A DNA stretch of 64,000 bases from Cycas panzhihuaensis (lineage: Eukaryota; Cycadophyta), in contig CM041465.1 in NCBI GenBank assembly GCA_023213395.1, positions 11,842,001-11,906,000 of the forward strand. The letters run 5' to 3'. The position numbers and the translations under genes were made by a program. The stretch's first letter is position 1. Each line of letters opens with the position of its first letter. Of this stretch, positions 1 to 12,034 are shown one piece after another. Below the pieces are notes generated by a model. That model saw only the letters and a list, made by a program, of their open reading frames with translations, was not told the origin of the DNA and ran no database searches.

Positions 1-239
1 CATTTGAATACAAAAAGATGCCCTTTGTATTGGTTGATGTAGGAGCCATATTTCAAAGAGTTATGGGCCATGCATTTAAGGGTTTGACTAGAGTGATAAT
101 TATGATATATCTTAATGATATGACCATTTTTTTTCTAGAAGAGAATAGATCATATATAAGATTTAAGGTTACTATTACAAAGATGGTGGTAATATAGAAT
201 CCTAATAAATCCCAAGAAGATAGTAGTTAGAGTTATTAT
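1..239 (+). pseudogene. Gypsy-E reverse transcriptase fragment (left part)
   Basis: The translation matches the Ty3/gypsy reverse transcriptase stretch around the catalytic box: MPF, then a fingers/palm segment, then YLNDM near 107-124. The family box is Y-x-D-D, so the first catalytic Asp has become Asn. A C-terminal NPNKS stretch corresponds to the usual LNPKKS. The frame stops at 239, where a copia LTR begins. The next expected part of the polyprotein (VDPN...VKVIKELPL-like) appears at about 32,260. The two pieces are therefore one element split by a 32-kb insertion. The 5' part lies outside the window. Confidence 0.8.
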
Positions 240-463
240 TATTGGAGAAAAATAAGTAGTGAGTTTAGGTGTAATGCATATTTATGGTATAGACCATAAA
301 ATATTGTGGGCCTTATACAAAAGTAAGTTGTAGTATATAAGGAAATTAATGCATTACTATTTATAACACTACTTTATTGAATAAAATTCAAAGGTATCAA
401 GAGATACCATTTTGATCTTATTATTTGTATTTGTTAATTATTCATTTTATTTCTATTATGTTA
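240..463 (+). repeat. Copia-D 5' LTR
   Basis: This segment aligns along its length with 31,960-32,193. Both share a block reading aataaaattcaaaggtatca and end in ttctattatnttа-like sequence. It directly interrupts Gypsy-E. Terminal TG/CA have decayed to TA/TA, so the ends are uncertain by a few bases. The flanks are AT-rich and give only an ambiguous target duplication (possibly ttatt). Confidence 0.75.
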
Positions 464-466
464 TAA

Positions 467-2342
467 TGACTTATGCAGAATTTTGTAATCAAGCATGATA
501 TAATATATTTATAATCATATGATCAATTAAGTATATCATAAACATAATAAATAAAAGGAATAAGGGCATACAAGTTAATAATACAAACATCATGTGTATA
601 CTATATTTAATTTAGAAAACCCATGAATGAGAAAAACCACCTCTAAATATTTATGAGATCTCATATTAAGAAGAATAATCAAATATCTGTATGTTGAGTC
701 ATCCTATCCTCATAAAGAAGAATATGTGATCTAATTTTCTTCATAATAAATATTTCCCTTATATAGATGTATAACCTCATCAACAACTAATTACATTTTA
801 CTATTACACCAATCAATCTAATCATGTATATATAAACCTTTCACATCAACCAATGATAAATCTGACTACTTGATAACTAATTAAATATTACATTAATATT
901 CATAAAATTGATTATTACAACACTTTAACACTCTCCCTTAATGTTTTATTTGTGGATCTTCAAATGTCTTCATCTTTGTGTCTTCATGATACATCTTTAT
1001 ATCTTTATACTAGATCAACTAATCATCTATATCTTTATTTTATCTGTATCACTTGTAAATCAATCTATCAAACCCATAATCATTATGATTATCTCTTGAA
1101 AATAAAACATTTATATCATTACCATATTATATCATATCAACCCCTTATAAACCATCAATTAATCACCAAATAACCATAACTCATGACACTCAACTTGTCA
1201 TGACATATGGAGATTTTTGCTCATTAACTTTATATATCCATCTATACGCTATAAATAAAACTCATCAATCTTGATATTAAACTAATTAAATGATATCCAT
1301 ATAAAATAGCAACCATCTACAAAAATACATGGATAACTAGTCACTATAATCATTAGTTATCTAGGAAATATTTCTACTATATAGTTCATCAGTATAACAG
1401 AACAAGCACAACATATTATCATTAAATAAATATGTTATAATAAGAGTAACTTATAAATATTTCTCATCTCATACCTATGAGACATGTATGGGTTGTATTG
1501 TTATGCAATAAGATAAAGGACATCTATAACTTTATCATAAGGTGACAAACTAATATAACCATGGATCATGGACACCAATATAAACTTAGTAATGCACCTA
1601 TAATTTTTGCTAATCAAAGTTATAAACCTCTAACAATAAACTCATATGCCCCTACCACATAAAAGTAGCCATAAATGGTTAGGACTACCACTATTCTAAG
1701 CCTTAGCTGAGATAACCATGATTTGTCCCTCTACTATAATAGTTAATATCTCATGTTTAATCTACTATGGTATTAGGACCATAGATTTTATAGATATCTA
1801 GTAACTCTCTTGCTTTGTCTATATGAGTAATTCACTAAAGGGCAATGTGACATCTCTAAAATGTTCTCTTAGTATTTTATATTTATAGTTTTAGAATTAA
1901 TATGTAGTAAGTACACATATAACACAATATATACTCATAGATACTACTCATGAAACCCTCACTCATATAATAATTTTTATATTCTACCCTCATAAATCTT
2001 TGTCATCAAAATTTTTAAAACTATCTAACCTTAACATGTTCAAGCATACCTCAATTCATCATTACAACAACATGCATAAAATTGATTTCTTGTCTATTAT
2101 CATACTCTTCATTTACAAAACCCTAACTTTTTGTTCAAACATACCATATGGGCTTTATTGTGTACTTTATTTCACCACCAAATATCTTTCATCTTACCAC
2201 ATATCAACATAGATTTATTTCTCACTTACTAACAAAATGCCGACTTAACAATTCGTTCTCATAGGGTGATCGATGTTACTTCAGTGATCTTGTCTTGTAG
2301 ACATACAATCATAAACCTACAAGTCTATAGAATATGATACCA
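467..2342 (-). mobile_element. Minus-strand copia-like remnant K
   Basis: Read on the minus strand, a purine tract (AAGGGAGAG, 931-940) is followed by TGTTAAAGTG, the usual polypurine-tract/3' LTR junction, giving an LTR of about 467-930 with TG...CA ends. Near 1,270-1,345 is a segment similar to 48,265-48,300 (shared core acatgg-taactagtca). On the minus strand it weakly resembles the copia RNase H DWA...YLG region. A primer-site-like TGGTATCATATT lies at 2,331-2,342 on the minus strand. No matching second LTR was found, so the element is truncated or strongly decayed. It sits inside the Copia-D leader. Confidence 0.4.
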
Positions 2343-4224
2343 CATGTGTGTTAAATATCTATAATAAATAATAAACAATATTACCCATCATATTAAATGT
2401 ATGGCTCTCTATATGACTTCATAATCTTCCTTACCATACTCTAATATTAGTCACATCTCATTAGTATAATGTTGCTTTTTACTTTAATTGACCTTCAATA
2501 TAGGCTCTGTCACTGGCTTAATACTAACTCTATCATTGCCATAATACTAGCTCAAGTAATACATGCATGGATCACCCTTAAATGGTAAAGATTATCACTA
2601 TGTGCATGTGGTCTTCTTGTATGTTTTATCAACCTTTTAATATACCAAAAGCACTTACTCAATTTTATTGATTAAAATCTTTGCCATGTAATCTCCTAAT
2701 TATGCCTTATAACCATTCATTTGACTGTTTTAAATGTTCTTTCTAACACAACTGATAGAACTTGATTTCACCTCCATGTGATAAAGTTATAGTTGAAATA
2801 GTGTTAGTATATTATGTAAAATAAAAAATCAAACGAAAATTAAAATTAAGCACTTTTTCTTTTGGCACTTAGTCGCATGCTCAACTCCATGTGACCATTC
2901 CACTACATTTAAGGAGATTGGGTGGAATTCACTAGATTATATCATATGGTTTAATTCATATTTAAAATTGTAGAAAAACATATTTTCATCAAGCAATTTT
3001 ATTATTTGTTTGCATTCATTTATGTAAAATTTAGCTCATTCATTTCTATTCTAAGTATATATTTGCCCTATTTTCGACCATGGTACTTCTTTTCATGTTA
3101 GTAGAGTATTGTTTGACTACTTAAGGAGCCATTGAGCCATAGACATTATTGTAAACATCTCTATATATGTTATAAAATTATGACTATAGGCCATGCCTTA
3201 CATCTAAGTTCATGAGTGATCTATTTGTGAGGTGTTTTACAACTTGTTGTTACTACACTATGATCATTTTGTAAGGCATCCTTATTTATACATGTGAACC
3301 ATATTGATATGACATTCTTCATGAGAGTTTATTAAACTACGTGAAGCTTACATGAGTTGTGGATTGATGCCACTATAACTGATCTTGCCCTATTTGTTTA
3401 CTCATCTACCTACTTACATATGAAGATCATTTTGGCGATTATTTATTATGTGTAAATTCATTCATAGAGAAGATTTTTTAAGATTTCAATCTAATTACAA
3501 GAATTAGATCAAAAATTTAAAGTTTACATTCAATTTTTTATCTGTTTTGACCACTCACTGATGAAATTTTATGCATAGAGGTGAATTTTATACTTGGGTT
3601 ATTTTCTTTTATAATTTTCAAAAATTAAAGTAGATTAAAATTTGATTTGAAGTCTACTAACCCCCTAGTGTGTTAGGCCAAGTTTACATACATCCCCTAT
3701 ATAACCACCAGCTAATGAGTGAAGAGTACTAAAACCTTAATAGATCTAGTTTTAAGCTTTTAAAAAGGTACTTGTACTCCTTTTTTAATATCTTTTTATT
3801 TAGCAGTCTATTTTTTAAACCATTTAAACTATTAGAATCCTAACTCATAGAACATCATTTTGAGTTATGATATGAAGTATTTTGAAGTTATTTTGATAAA
3901 AAATATTTATTTTAAGTTTGATACTTTATACTAAAACTCTATATAGTAATTGAGGAATTTTATTTTTCACATTCAAATAAAGATTATTACTACTGATTTT
4001 TGACCCTAAGGGTTATTTTGAACCCTAGAGATGTCTTATAAAGGTAACTAATCAAAACATTCATTACTATATTTTATGCCTTTTCAGGATAGGGAGGTAA
4101 AATAAGGTCTCACATTTGAGAGATAAGGTTGATATCCTTAGTTTAATATATTAATGTGATTGTGTACTTTAGTATTCATATTTATGATTGATTTTTATAC
4201 TTGTGGTGGTTGGTTTTCATTTAT
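2343..4224. other. Unassigned AT-rich sequence in the Copia-D leader
   Basis: About 1.9 kb lies between remnant K and the Copia-D gag. I see no coding similarity, paired LTR or long repeat. It may be Copia-D leader plus further decayed insertions. The normal distance from LTR to gag in copia elements is much shorter, so some of this is probably inserted sequence. Confidence 0.4.
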
Positions 4225-5160
4225 GAAATAACATCCTCTTCTTCATATCTAAATTTAGTGATTCCTAAATTTAATGGAAAAAAAAAATGGTTTATATGTT
4301 TAAGGAGAATAAAACTTTATTTATTTTCTCATAAGCTGTGAAACATTATTTCTCAAGGATATACAGTTCTAGTACCTATTTCCTCTACTACTCAGTTAAC
4401 ACCTGATCAAGAAAAGAAATAGTTTGATCTTAAAAGGAAAGATAGTAATGCACCCAATCTTATTTATTCTACTTTGGATGATCATGTATTCCCTTGTATA
4501 TATGATGTTATTACTTCTTATGAAGTATGAAGTATTTTAGAAACTAATTTTAATAGTGCTTCTAGTCCAAGGTTATAAAACCTAAGAAGAACTTTTGAGA
4601 ATCTTAGGATGACTACTTCTAAATCTATAAATAATCTCATCACCAAACTCAATATTTAGTGAGTTATATGAGATCCTTAGATAAAGAATCTTTTGAATAA
4701 GGTATTGTAGAGAAAGTCCTAAGGAGCACTCTTAAAATCAAAAAGTTAAAAAATGTTACTACTACTATTGAGGTCATAAAAGATTTATCTACTTTAATTT
4801 AGATCAATTGCTTGTAATGTTACTTATTATAGAAGGAAAGAATAGGAACTCAAATGAGAATTTGGAACAAGTGTTTTCCTTAATGACTCGCTTAAGGAGG
4901 ATATTTATGAGACCAAATTCTCAAAGGAATTTTCAAGCTAATTTTCAAGGAAATCAAGGAAATTTTCAAGAAGGAAATACTTCAAGAGGAGGTTTTATAC
5001 TTCTATGTTCTAGATGTGGTATGCACCATCATTTTAATAATGAATATCAAGTGAGAAAGAATGATTCAATAAATATAATTATTGATAAAATAATGAATGA
5101 ACCAAGGAATAAATATTTATTTTATACTAGCTTGATTGCTCAATCTTCAAATGATTAATG
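4225..5160 (+). pseudogene. Copia-D gag
   Basis: The broken frame begins near 4,225 with an S-rich start followed by IPKFNG and then a long UBN2-type gag pattern: YSTLDDHVFP...ITSYE, matching the usual L...IF..I....TSKEAW. From 4,808 a 116-residue open stretch carries N/Q/G-rich linker repeats and a residual zinc knuckle (CSRCGMHHHFNNE, near 5,010-5,050). The knuckle keeps C-x2-C and His but not the last Cys. Gag would package the element RNA in cytoplasmic particles. Several stops make it inactive. Confidence 0.75.
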
Positions 5161-5999
5161 GTATATTGATTTAGGATATTCAACACACATATCTAATAGT
5201 TCTAATTTATTTTAAAAGCTTGAAGATGATAATAAGAAGTAGAAAGTTATTTTTGGTGATAATAATACTCAACAAGTTGAAGGATAAACTATTGTTTCTA
5301 TTCAAATAAGTAATGAAGATAACAAAAATATTCAAAATATCTTGCTTGTACCTAGTTTGAAGAGGAACTTATTATCTATTAGTCAAATAGTGGAATAAAA
5401 ATATAAGTTAGTATTTGATAATTATGAATATAAAATTTGTAACAAGTTAAACAATGAAATAATTATAATTAAATGTCAAATAACTAAAAGTATATTATTC
5501 AAACTCATGTTTTATCCTCAACTCCAAACCTTGAATGCTTCAATTCTTAATGATAGTATACTTTAGAATCATTGTTATGGTCATCTCAATTACGGTGGAC
5601 TTATTACTTTGAGAATGTAAGAAGTGGTAAAAGGTCTTCTACTAATTCAAGGTAATAATGATATGTGTGAAGAATGCATTTATGGAAAATAACATAAAGA
5701 TAACTTTCTTGAATTTCAATATCAATCTTAACATTTTCTAAAGTTGGTACACATTAACTTGTGTGGTCTTATAAAGAAATTATCATTAGAAATGCTAGAT
5801 ATTTTATGTTCTTGGTTAATAATTTACCAATAAAGATTTGAATTTATTTTCTCAAGGAAAAATATAAAATATTTCTTAGATTTATTAAATTTAGAGTTAT
5901 GGCTAAAAGGCAAAGTGAATATAAGTTGAAAAATCTCTATTCAAATAATGGAAGAGAATTCATCTTAAATGATTTTAGAGACTTTTATAATAAACTTGG
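5161..5999 (+). pseudogene. Copia-D protease and first half of integrase
   Basis: A decayed protease motif (YIDLGYSTHIS, where the family has DSGAS.H) lies at about 5,160-5,195. It is followed by the GAG-pre-integrase zinc region (H...GHLN...C-x2-C with KQHK-like end, about 5,560-5,700) and the integrase core start (VHINLCG, about 5,745). It ends with SNNGREFILNDF near 5,940-5,980, which includes the second catalytic region of DDE integrase. The frame breaks at 6,000 inside KLGI and resumes at about 30,890 with QFTNPYTPQQN. Gypsy-C2 is inserted exactly there. Confidence 0.8.
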
Positions 6000-6165
6000 C
6001 ATTATGTACCTAAACCCCTTTTAATATATTTACCTTCTTCCTCTTTCCTTTTTGATGTATCTTCTTCTTTTTCTCCTCCTCCTCCTCCTTCTTCCTCTTC
6101 ATTAGTCTCTTATTATATTTATCCTGCATGCATGAGTTAAGAGGGGTAAGTACCCTTAGTAGCCT

Positions 6166-6197
<32 letters not shown>

Positions 6198-6339
6198 ACT
6201 CTTATAAGGGACACTTTGAGCATTAAGATATTGTATATTGGGAGGTTGCCCTCTCAAAGTGGCCTACTTGTGTAAACTTTCTTGTAGATATTTAACCTTC
6301 TTGGGAGATTTGGTAGTAGTTGGAATGAATTTCATTATA
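6000..6339 (+). repeat. Gypsy-C2 5' LTR
   Basis: This LTR aligns with the 3' copy at 24,282-24,503 plus 30,750-30,885 (the latter split by Copia-B). Shared landmarks are ttatgtacct, a CT-rich run, the octamer-like gcatgcatga and a block reading ttgagcatt followed by attg. It contains a (CA)n run at about 6,169-6,198 that the 3' copy lacks. The start has decayed from TG, so the first base is uncertain. Confidence 0.8.
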
Positions 6340-6592
6340 AGTGGTATCAAAGTAATTGAACCTAAAGTAAGTGGAAGAGATTAAAAAATAGTTAAGAAAT
6401 TTGGAAAAATTTTCCCCTTTTAGTAAAGATCCAAATCTCTTACCTTTCTAAGTTTTATATTTTTTGTTATTTTTCTTTTTTATATTTTCTTTAAGGATAG
6501 ATAACTCTAATAAGTATCTACCCTTTATTACCATTGGTTATATTTATTACTACAAGTGGGTAGCTTGTGTTAGCTAGAGACCTTATACTAGA
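6340..6592 (+). other. Gypsy-C2 primer site and leader (left part)
   Basis: tggtatcaaag at 6,342-6,352 is a lightly mutated plant initiator-Met tRNA primer-binding site, two bases after the LTR end. The leader that follows resembles 7,090-7,195 in the young Gypsy-C1. It is cut at 6,592 and continues at 12,611, where ataaatatca matches position 7,200 onward. Confidence 0.75.
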
Positions 6593-6972
6593 TGTTAGGG
6601 ATCCAACCCCTAACTTACCTTCTCTTATATTCTCTTATATCTTGTACTTCTTCTCTCTCTTATATCTTTATTTCTTCTACTTCTTCCCTTTTCTTAATAT
6701 CCCACATGCATAAGTAGAAGGTTGTGTAGTGGTCATTGAGCACTATATATATTCGTGTAATATCCCACATGCATAAGGAGGCGGTTGAGTAGTAAGCATA
6801 GAGACATATATATATTTGTGTAATCCTTAGAGTAGGATATCTTGAATATCATTGTTATTTGCATGTAATTGGGAGGTTGCCCCCTCGAAGGGTATTGCAA
6901 TATAAGTGCTCTTTGGAGTTATTTGCTTATTATATTGGTGTGCAATTATCATTAAGGAGTGGTATCCTACCA
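6593..6972 (+). repeat. Gypsy-C1 5' LTR
   Basis: It starts tgttagggatcc and ends tatcctacca. It carries two tandem near-copies of a segment beginning aatatcccacatgcataag (about 6,697 and 6,758), so promoter-region sequence is internally duplicated. Possible TATA elements are tatatatat near 6,744 and 6,806. The 3' copy at 12,231-12,610 has the same length. Confidence 0.95.
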
Positions 6973-6974
6973 AG

Positions 6975-6986
6975 TGGTATCAGAGC
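6975..6986 (+). other. Gypsy-C1 primer-binding site
   Basis: tggtatcagagc begins two bases after the LTR. It is the standard plant retroelement complement of the initiator methionine tRNA 3' end, where minus-strand DNA synthesis is primed. It is intact here. Confidence 0.9.
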
Positions 6987-7769
6987 GGTCGATCCATTCC
7001 TTGTGGGAGAGTCAAGGTACTAAATAATCAATTTTTTCCATCATTTTTTTTTCTTTCTCTCTCATTAGTACCTATTCTCATTTGATTTCCATTTAGTTAC
7101 TTTGCTTTTTGGGGGTAGATAACATCAGAACGGGCACTACCCTAACACCGCCATCGGGTTCTCTTTTGCATTTAGATAGAGACCCTGTGCCGGGGGTCTA
7201 TAAATATCACGAGGATCTGTCGTTTTGGGCTAAGCGCATTGTGGCTTTTCCGTCCCTTGCGTGAAGGATTAGAGATCACACTCCTGAATCAAGCCTTAGA
7301 CAGAACTCAGCTACGGAATTGTGCCTCCATGTACCTGCGCGTATATAAGAGGACCCCCTAGATAGGCCTTCCTAGTATAGGTAACCATAGGAAACCTATT
7401 GACCGTCTGCAATTTGTAGTGCACCTAGAAGCGGTTAGCCCCGGAAGTTACTCTCCACGCACTTAGAGGCGGGTAGTACAACCACAGTGGAGCATTTGCC
7501 TCTGTAAGTTGATATTATTTACGTCTAGGATAAGTATATCGGAGGGCCTACAAACCAGACAAGCCCATACCTAGTGTACCGGTCACCTATTAGTGGGTTG
7601 CGCACTTAGTGGTCGATGAGTCACCATCATCTATTTGTTAAATCGAGTGTCTCTAGCGATCACATCGGGTCTTGCGACATAGTCCGTTAGCCAACCAAAG
7701 GCCCAAAAAGCAAAAAGCAAAAAGCAAAAAAGCAAAAAGCAAAAAGAAAAAAAGCAAAAAAAATCAAAA

Positions 7770-7803
<34 letters not shown>

Positions 7804-7889
7804 ATATTGGGGATAACAACATAGACACCCCTCAAATCCTTTTCAGTCACATTTACCAACCAAGTTTCCAACTTAGGTCTTGTGGACTA
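6987..7889 (+). other. Gypsy-C1 leader with A-rich simple repeat
   Basis: Untranslated leader of about 900 bp, more GC-rich than its surroundings, ending in an A-rich (caaaaag)n and poly(A) tract at 7,703-7,800 just before gag. No reading frame of note is present. The older Gypsy-C2 copy has a (CT)n tract (13,061-13,114) at roughly the equivalent place, so the site seems prone to simple-repeat growth. Confidence 0.7.
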
Positions 7890-8967
7890 ATGGCCTCTAA
7901 GATGAACCCAAGTTGGACCCAAGATCTTAATGATGCTGTTTCACAACTTCGAGAAGATATATTACAAATCCAGAATGACTTCAATGAAAAATTTGAAGCA
8001 GTAATGCTAGAGCTCACATCCATGAAACCTCTTAAGGAAGAAAAGAGTGATCTTGATGATACTACTCACATAGGTGGGGGACACTTCGCTAAAGAAGATG
8101 AAGGTAATGATGGTAGGCGCTTTCGTCCAAACTTCCTTCCTAAGGTAGAAATCAAGAAGTTCAATGGCACAGATGTACGCATGTGGATCACTCAAATGGA
8201 ACAATACTTTTCTCTTCATACTTTTCTCTTGTAGGTACATCCCTCTTGCTTCTTTACACATGGAAACTGAACCCTACCAATGGTACCAATGGGTCATGAA
8301 AATAATTGGTGGGCTTAGTTATCAATGGGAGGGTTTTGTCAAGGATCTTATAGCTCAATATGATAGTACCTGGGATCAGGACCACTTTAACCAGTTAGCT
8401 AAAGTTAGACAGAGGGGACCTTTCACTTATACGTGAATACCAACGTCTCTCCACAAGGGTTGACTATCTTTGTCAGGATAAATTACTTGAGCTATACATT
8501 GGTGGGTTACGAGATGACATCAGACATGAGTTGCCACTCTTAAAACCTGATAACATCTCTACAGCTATTAATTTTGCTCGACACATTGAAGCAAAAAATA
8601 AGGCATCCCGACCCCCCCAAGGAACATTTCCAGAAAAGCGACCACAATTTCAGGTTCCTGGTGTACGACGAATGACTTCCCAAGAGATGGATGAGAAACG
8701 ATTGAAAGGGTTATGTTTTCATTGTAACCAAAAGTGGAATAAAGACCATAAGTGTCCTGAACGACGCTTATTTATAATTGAGGATGTTCAAGATGAGGAA
8801 CCAGTAGAAGAAGCCTCATTAGAGCCAGAAAATAATGATTGTGACCCACCTGAGGAGGAAGAAGAAGATACTACTACTACATCTCATGCATGCCCTACCG
8901 GAATTGCACCCCTCGGACACTCAAACTTATTGGGTACATTAAGAAAAGGAAGGTGGTTGTCCTCATA
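7890..8967 (+). pseudogene. Gypsy-C1 gag
   Basis: Gag starts at ATG 7,890 (MASKMNPSW) with a short amphipathic coiled stretch. The retrotransposon-gag core follows (FLPKVEIKKFNGTD...W..QMEQYF, then LHMETEPYQWYQW and a basic RQRG segment). A CCHC zinc knuckle reads C-x2-C...H-x4-C (CFHCNQKWNKDHKC, about 8,718-8,757). An acidic E/D-rich linker follows. A frameshift near 8,220-8,240 and another near 8,435 split it into at least three frames. The same order and several identical peptides occur in decayed form in Gypsy-C2 at 13,850-14,560. Confidence 0.9.
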
Positions 8968-9262
8968 GATTAAGGAGCACCCATAATTTCATTAATCGGA
9001 AACTTCTCAAGAACTCAATCTGCTTTCCATATCCCGTCAAAAATTTTCGTTATGGTGGCTAATGGAGGGACACTCGCTTGTGGGGAAAATGTCACAATAT
9101 CAAGTTGCAATGGGTGACTATCACCTCTCCACTTCTATGTATGCCATTCTGTTGGAGGAGTTGATGTGGTTTTGGGGTATAATGGCTCAAACCACTAGGG
9201 ACCATTCAACTAAATATGTAAGAGCTCTTCATCCGATTTACTTCTGAAGGAATTGACTATCA
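8950..9262 (+). pseudogene. Gypsy-C1 protease region
   Basis: After the acidic linker the sequence reads VVVLID, then a frame change, then STHNFIN (about 8,955-8,998). This corresponds to the aspartic protease signature ILIDSGSTHNFI. A downstream MVANGG (near 9,055) and a VVLG-like strand near 9,170 also match the fold. The Ser-Gly of the catalytic triad is lost to a stop and frameshift, so this copy cannot process a polyprotein. Confidence 0.75.
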
Positions 9263-9263
9263 A

Positions 9264-10770
9264 TTGAATGGGATCATTCCTCCACCGACCCAAATCATCA
9301 GCTCACACCGTATGGAGAGGCTTATTAAAAGGGGTGGTACAGGAATCATTGCCAAATGTTATGCTCTAGAAGGTCAAGAACTTCCAACAAAAGGGGACAT
9401 TCTCCAAGATGATGGTATACCAAATGACTTAAAATTGGTACTTCACCACCATAATCAGGTCTTTCAAGATATTCCTCAAGGTCTTCCCCCAGTACGTGAC
9501 CAAGATCATAGCATTGACTTGGTAGTTGGAAGTAATCCTCCTTGTATTCGACCATACCGGTATCCCTACCAACAAAAGAATGAAATTGAACGACTAGTTC
9601 AAGAACTCCTTAATGCTGGTATTATTAGGGAAAGTAAAAGCACTTTTTCTGCTCCGGTGATTTTAGTAAGAAAAAAGGATGGCTCATTTCGCATGTGTGT
9701 AGACTACCGCGAGCTTAATAAGATAACCATCAAGGATAAATTTCCTATACAAGTCATTGATGAACTCTTGGATGAACTCCATGGAGAAATGTTCTTCACA
9801 TCATTGGACTTACGTCCGGGATACCATCAAATCGGGATCAAAGCGTAGGATGTTCATAAACCGCATTTCGTACACATGAAGGTCACTATGAATTTTTAGT
9901 CATGCCATTTGGCTTGACTAATACTCCATCCAGCTTTGAAGGGCTCATGAATTAACTCTCACGACCTTACTTAAGGGAGTTCATAGTAGTCTATTTGGAT
10001 GACATTTTGATCTTGAACAGACGTGGAAGACCATCTTGACAGATGTTGATAAGGCATTACGGTGCTTGCAGACAACCAACTTTTATGCAAAAGATCAAAA
10101 TGTCAATTTGGGCAAATGAAATAGAATATTTGGGCCATATCATCTCTCAAGAAGGAGTCAAGGTGAATCCTAAGAAAATAGCAGTTGTCGTAAACTGGCC
10201 TAAACCTAAAACATCAAGGGCCTTCGTGGATTCTTAGGAATCACAGGATATTATCGAAAGTTTGTTCAAGGTTATGCAAGGATTGCTTCCCTTTAATCAA
10301 TTTGTTAAAAAGGATTCTTTTCATTGGAATGATAAGGCCTCAAGCATTTGAACACCTAAAGTCGGCTTTAACTACCACACCGATCCTTGCAACACTGGAC
10401 TTTACAAAGACCTTCACCATTGAATGTGATGCATCGGGGCAAGGCATTGGAGCGCCTTTAATGTAAGAGGGAAAACCTTTGGCTTTTGAAAGTCGCCGAC
10501 TTACACTCAAGGAACAAGTCAAGTCCACCTATGAGAAGGAGATGTTAGCAATTCTTCATGCGGTTAGGAAATGGCGACAATATTTATTGGGAACACATTT
10601 CCAAATTAAAACAGAACCATGATAGCTTGAAATATTTCCTATCTCAAAGGACATCATCCGAGGAACAACAAAATGGGTCACCAAAATGCAAGCTTTTGAC
10701 TTTGAAATAATATATAAAAAGGCAAGGATAATATAGTCCGATGCTTTATCTCGTAAGGAAGAAGACTCGC
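9264..10770 (+). pseudogene. Gypsy-C1 reverse transcriptase and RNase H
   Basis: A 194-residue open stretch (9,264-9,848) holds the RT thumb/fingers start: GIIRES, VRKKDGSFRMCVDYRELN, ITIKDKFPI, LDELHGE and LDLRPGYHQI. After a stop the palm follows with MPFGLTN and the catalytic box YLDDIL (about 9,992-10,009), intact. The connection domain is at 10,100-10,330. RNase H starts with TIECDASGQGIG (about 10,415-10,450) and ESRRLTLKEQ..., and ends near ADALSRKEED (about 10,735-10,760). Frames change several times, mostly by one base. Activity would copy genomic RNA into DNA in the particle. Confidence 0.9.
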
Positions 10771-12034
10771 ACTATATTCTATCACAACAATCAATCCCTC
10801 TTGGATAGCGATGCCAAGCAAGAATGGGATGAGGACTCCTTTACAAAGCGGATCATTCAAGACCTTCAAGTCGGAGTAGGGCATTCAACCCATTATACAT
10901 GGTCTTCAAATATTCTACGGTATAAGAATCGAATATATATATGCCCTCACTCTAGCCTTAAGGAGCAAATTTTACATGATGCACATGCCTCTCCAACAAA
11001 GTCACTCGGGTTCCTACGAACATACCACCACTTAAAAGCAGTCTTTCTTTTGGAAGGGACAAAAGGAGATGTAAAGAGATATGTTTCCTCATGTGAAGTT
11101 TGTCAACGACATAAGATGTAAGCAGATCAAGTCTCCGTGATTGCTGCAACCCCTTCCCATACCAAATCAACGATGGGAAGAAATTTCTATGGACTTCATC
11201 GTGGGTCTGCCCAAGTCAGAAGGAAAAGATGCTATCTTCGGTGGTTGTTGATAGGCTAACTAAATATGCTCATTTCTGTGGCATTCAGGCCACATATAAG
11301 GCAAAGCAAATTCTCGAGGTCTTTTAAAGGATATACACAGTTGCAGCATACCCAAATGTATAGTCATGATCGGGATCCCAAGTTTACCAAGAACTTCGAT
11401 GTAACTCTTCCATCTACTTGGTACTAAATCGACAATGAGCTCACCTACCATCCACAAACAGATGGACAAACCGAGGTGGTTAATAAGTGCCTTGAAGGAT
11501 ACCTTGGTGTTATGCTTGAGATAAGCGAGGCGATGGCATCATTGGCTTCCTTTAGCGTAATGGTGGTATAATACAACCTATCATGCATCAATAGGAATGA
11601 CTGCTCCAAGCATTATATGGCTATGAACCACCCACACTTAAAAACTATGCCATAATCGGTTCTAAGGTTCAAGCAACGAAGACCACATCCAACAAATAAC
11701 ACATATTCTTAAGCTACTCAAGGAAAATTTGAACCTTGCAGGAAATCGGATGAAACAACAAAGGATAAAGGGCGAAGTGAGCGAGTATTTCAACGGTGAT
11801 TGGGTATACTTACGGTTGCAAGTATAGCAAGGTGAATCTCTCAAACGGAATGGGAAACATAAGTTACAACCTCGATTTTATGGGCCTTAGAAAATTCTCA
11901 AGAAGATTGGTGAAGTTGCATATGCCTTGGGCTTACCACCACTATCAAGGATCCATAATGTCTTTCATGTTTCATGTCTCAAGAAGGTAATTGGGCAACA
12001 AGTACAAGTTCAAATAGAATTACCTATATTAAAT
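10771..12034 (+). pseudogene. Gypsy-C1 integrase
   Basis: The N-terminal H2C2 zinc finger is readable at about 10,976-11,118 (HDAHAS...H...C-x2-C, ending CEVCQRHK). The core starts with [18 protein letters not shown] (about 11,185-11,235, first catalytic Asp). It continues with RDPKFTKN-like sequence near 11,369 (second Asp) and HPQTDGQTEVVN (about 11,450-11,483). The C-terminal part keeps HNVFHVSCLKK near 11,955. Nearly every 100-200 bp the frame shifts, so no functional product is possible. Confidence 0.85.

Noticed and set aside
6010-6198. 62-codon minus-strand frame with Cys-Val run
   Set aside because: It is created by the (CA)n and CT-rich tracts inside the Gypsy-C2 LTR; no gene features.
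6975-6986. tRNA-like sequence tggtatcagagc
   Set aside because: It is the retrotransposon primer-binding site, not a tRNA gene; no cloverleaf around it.
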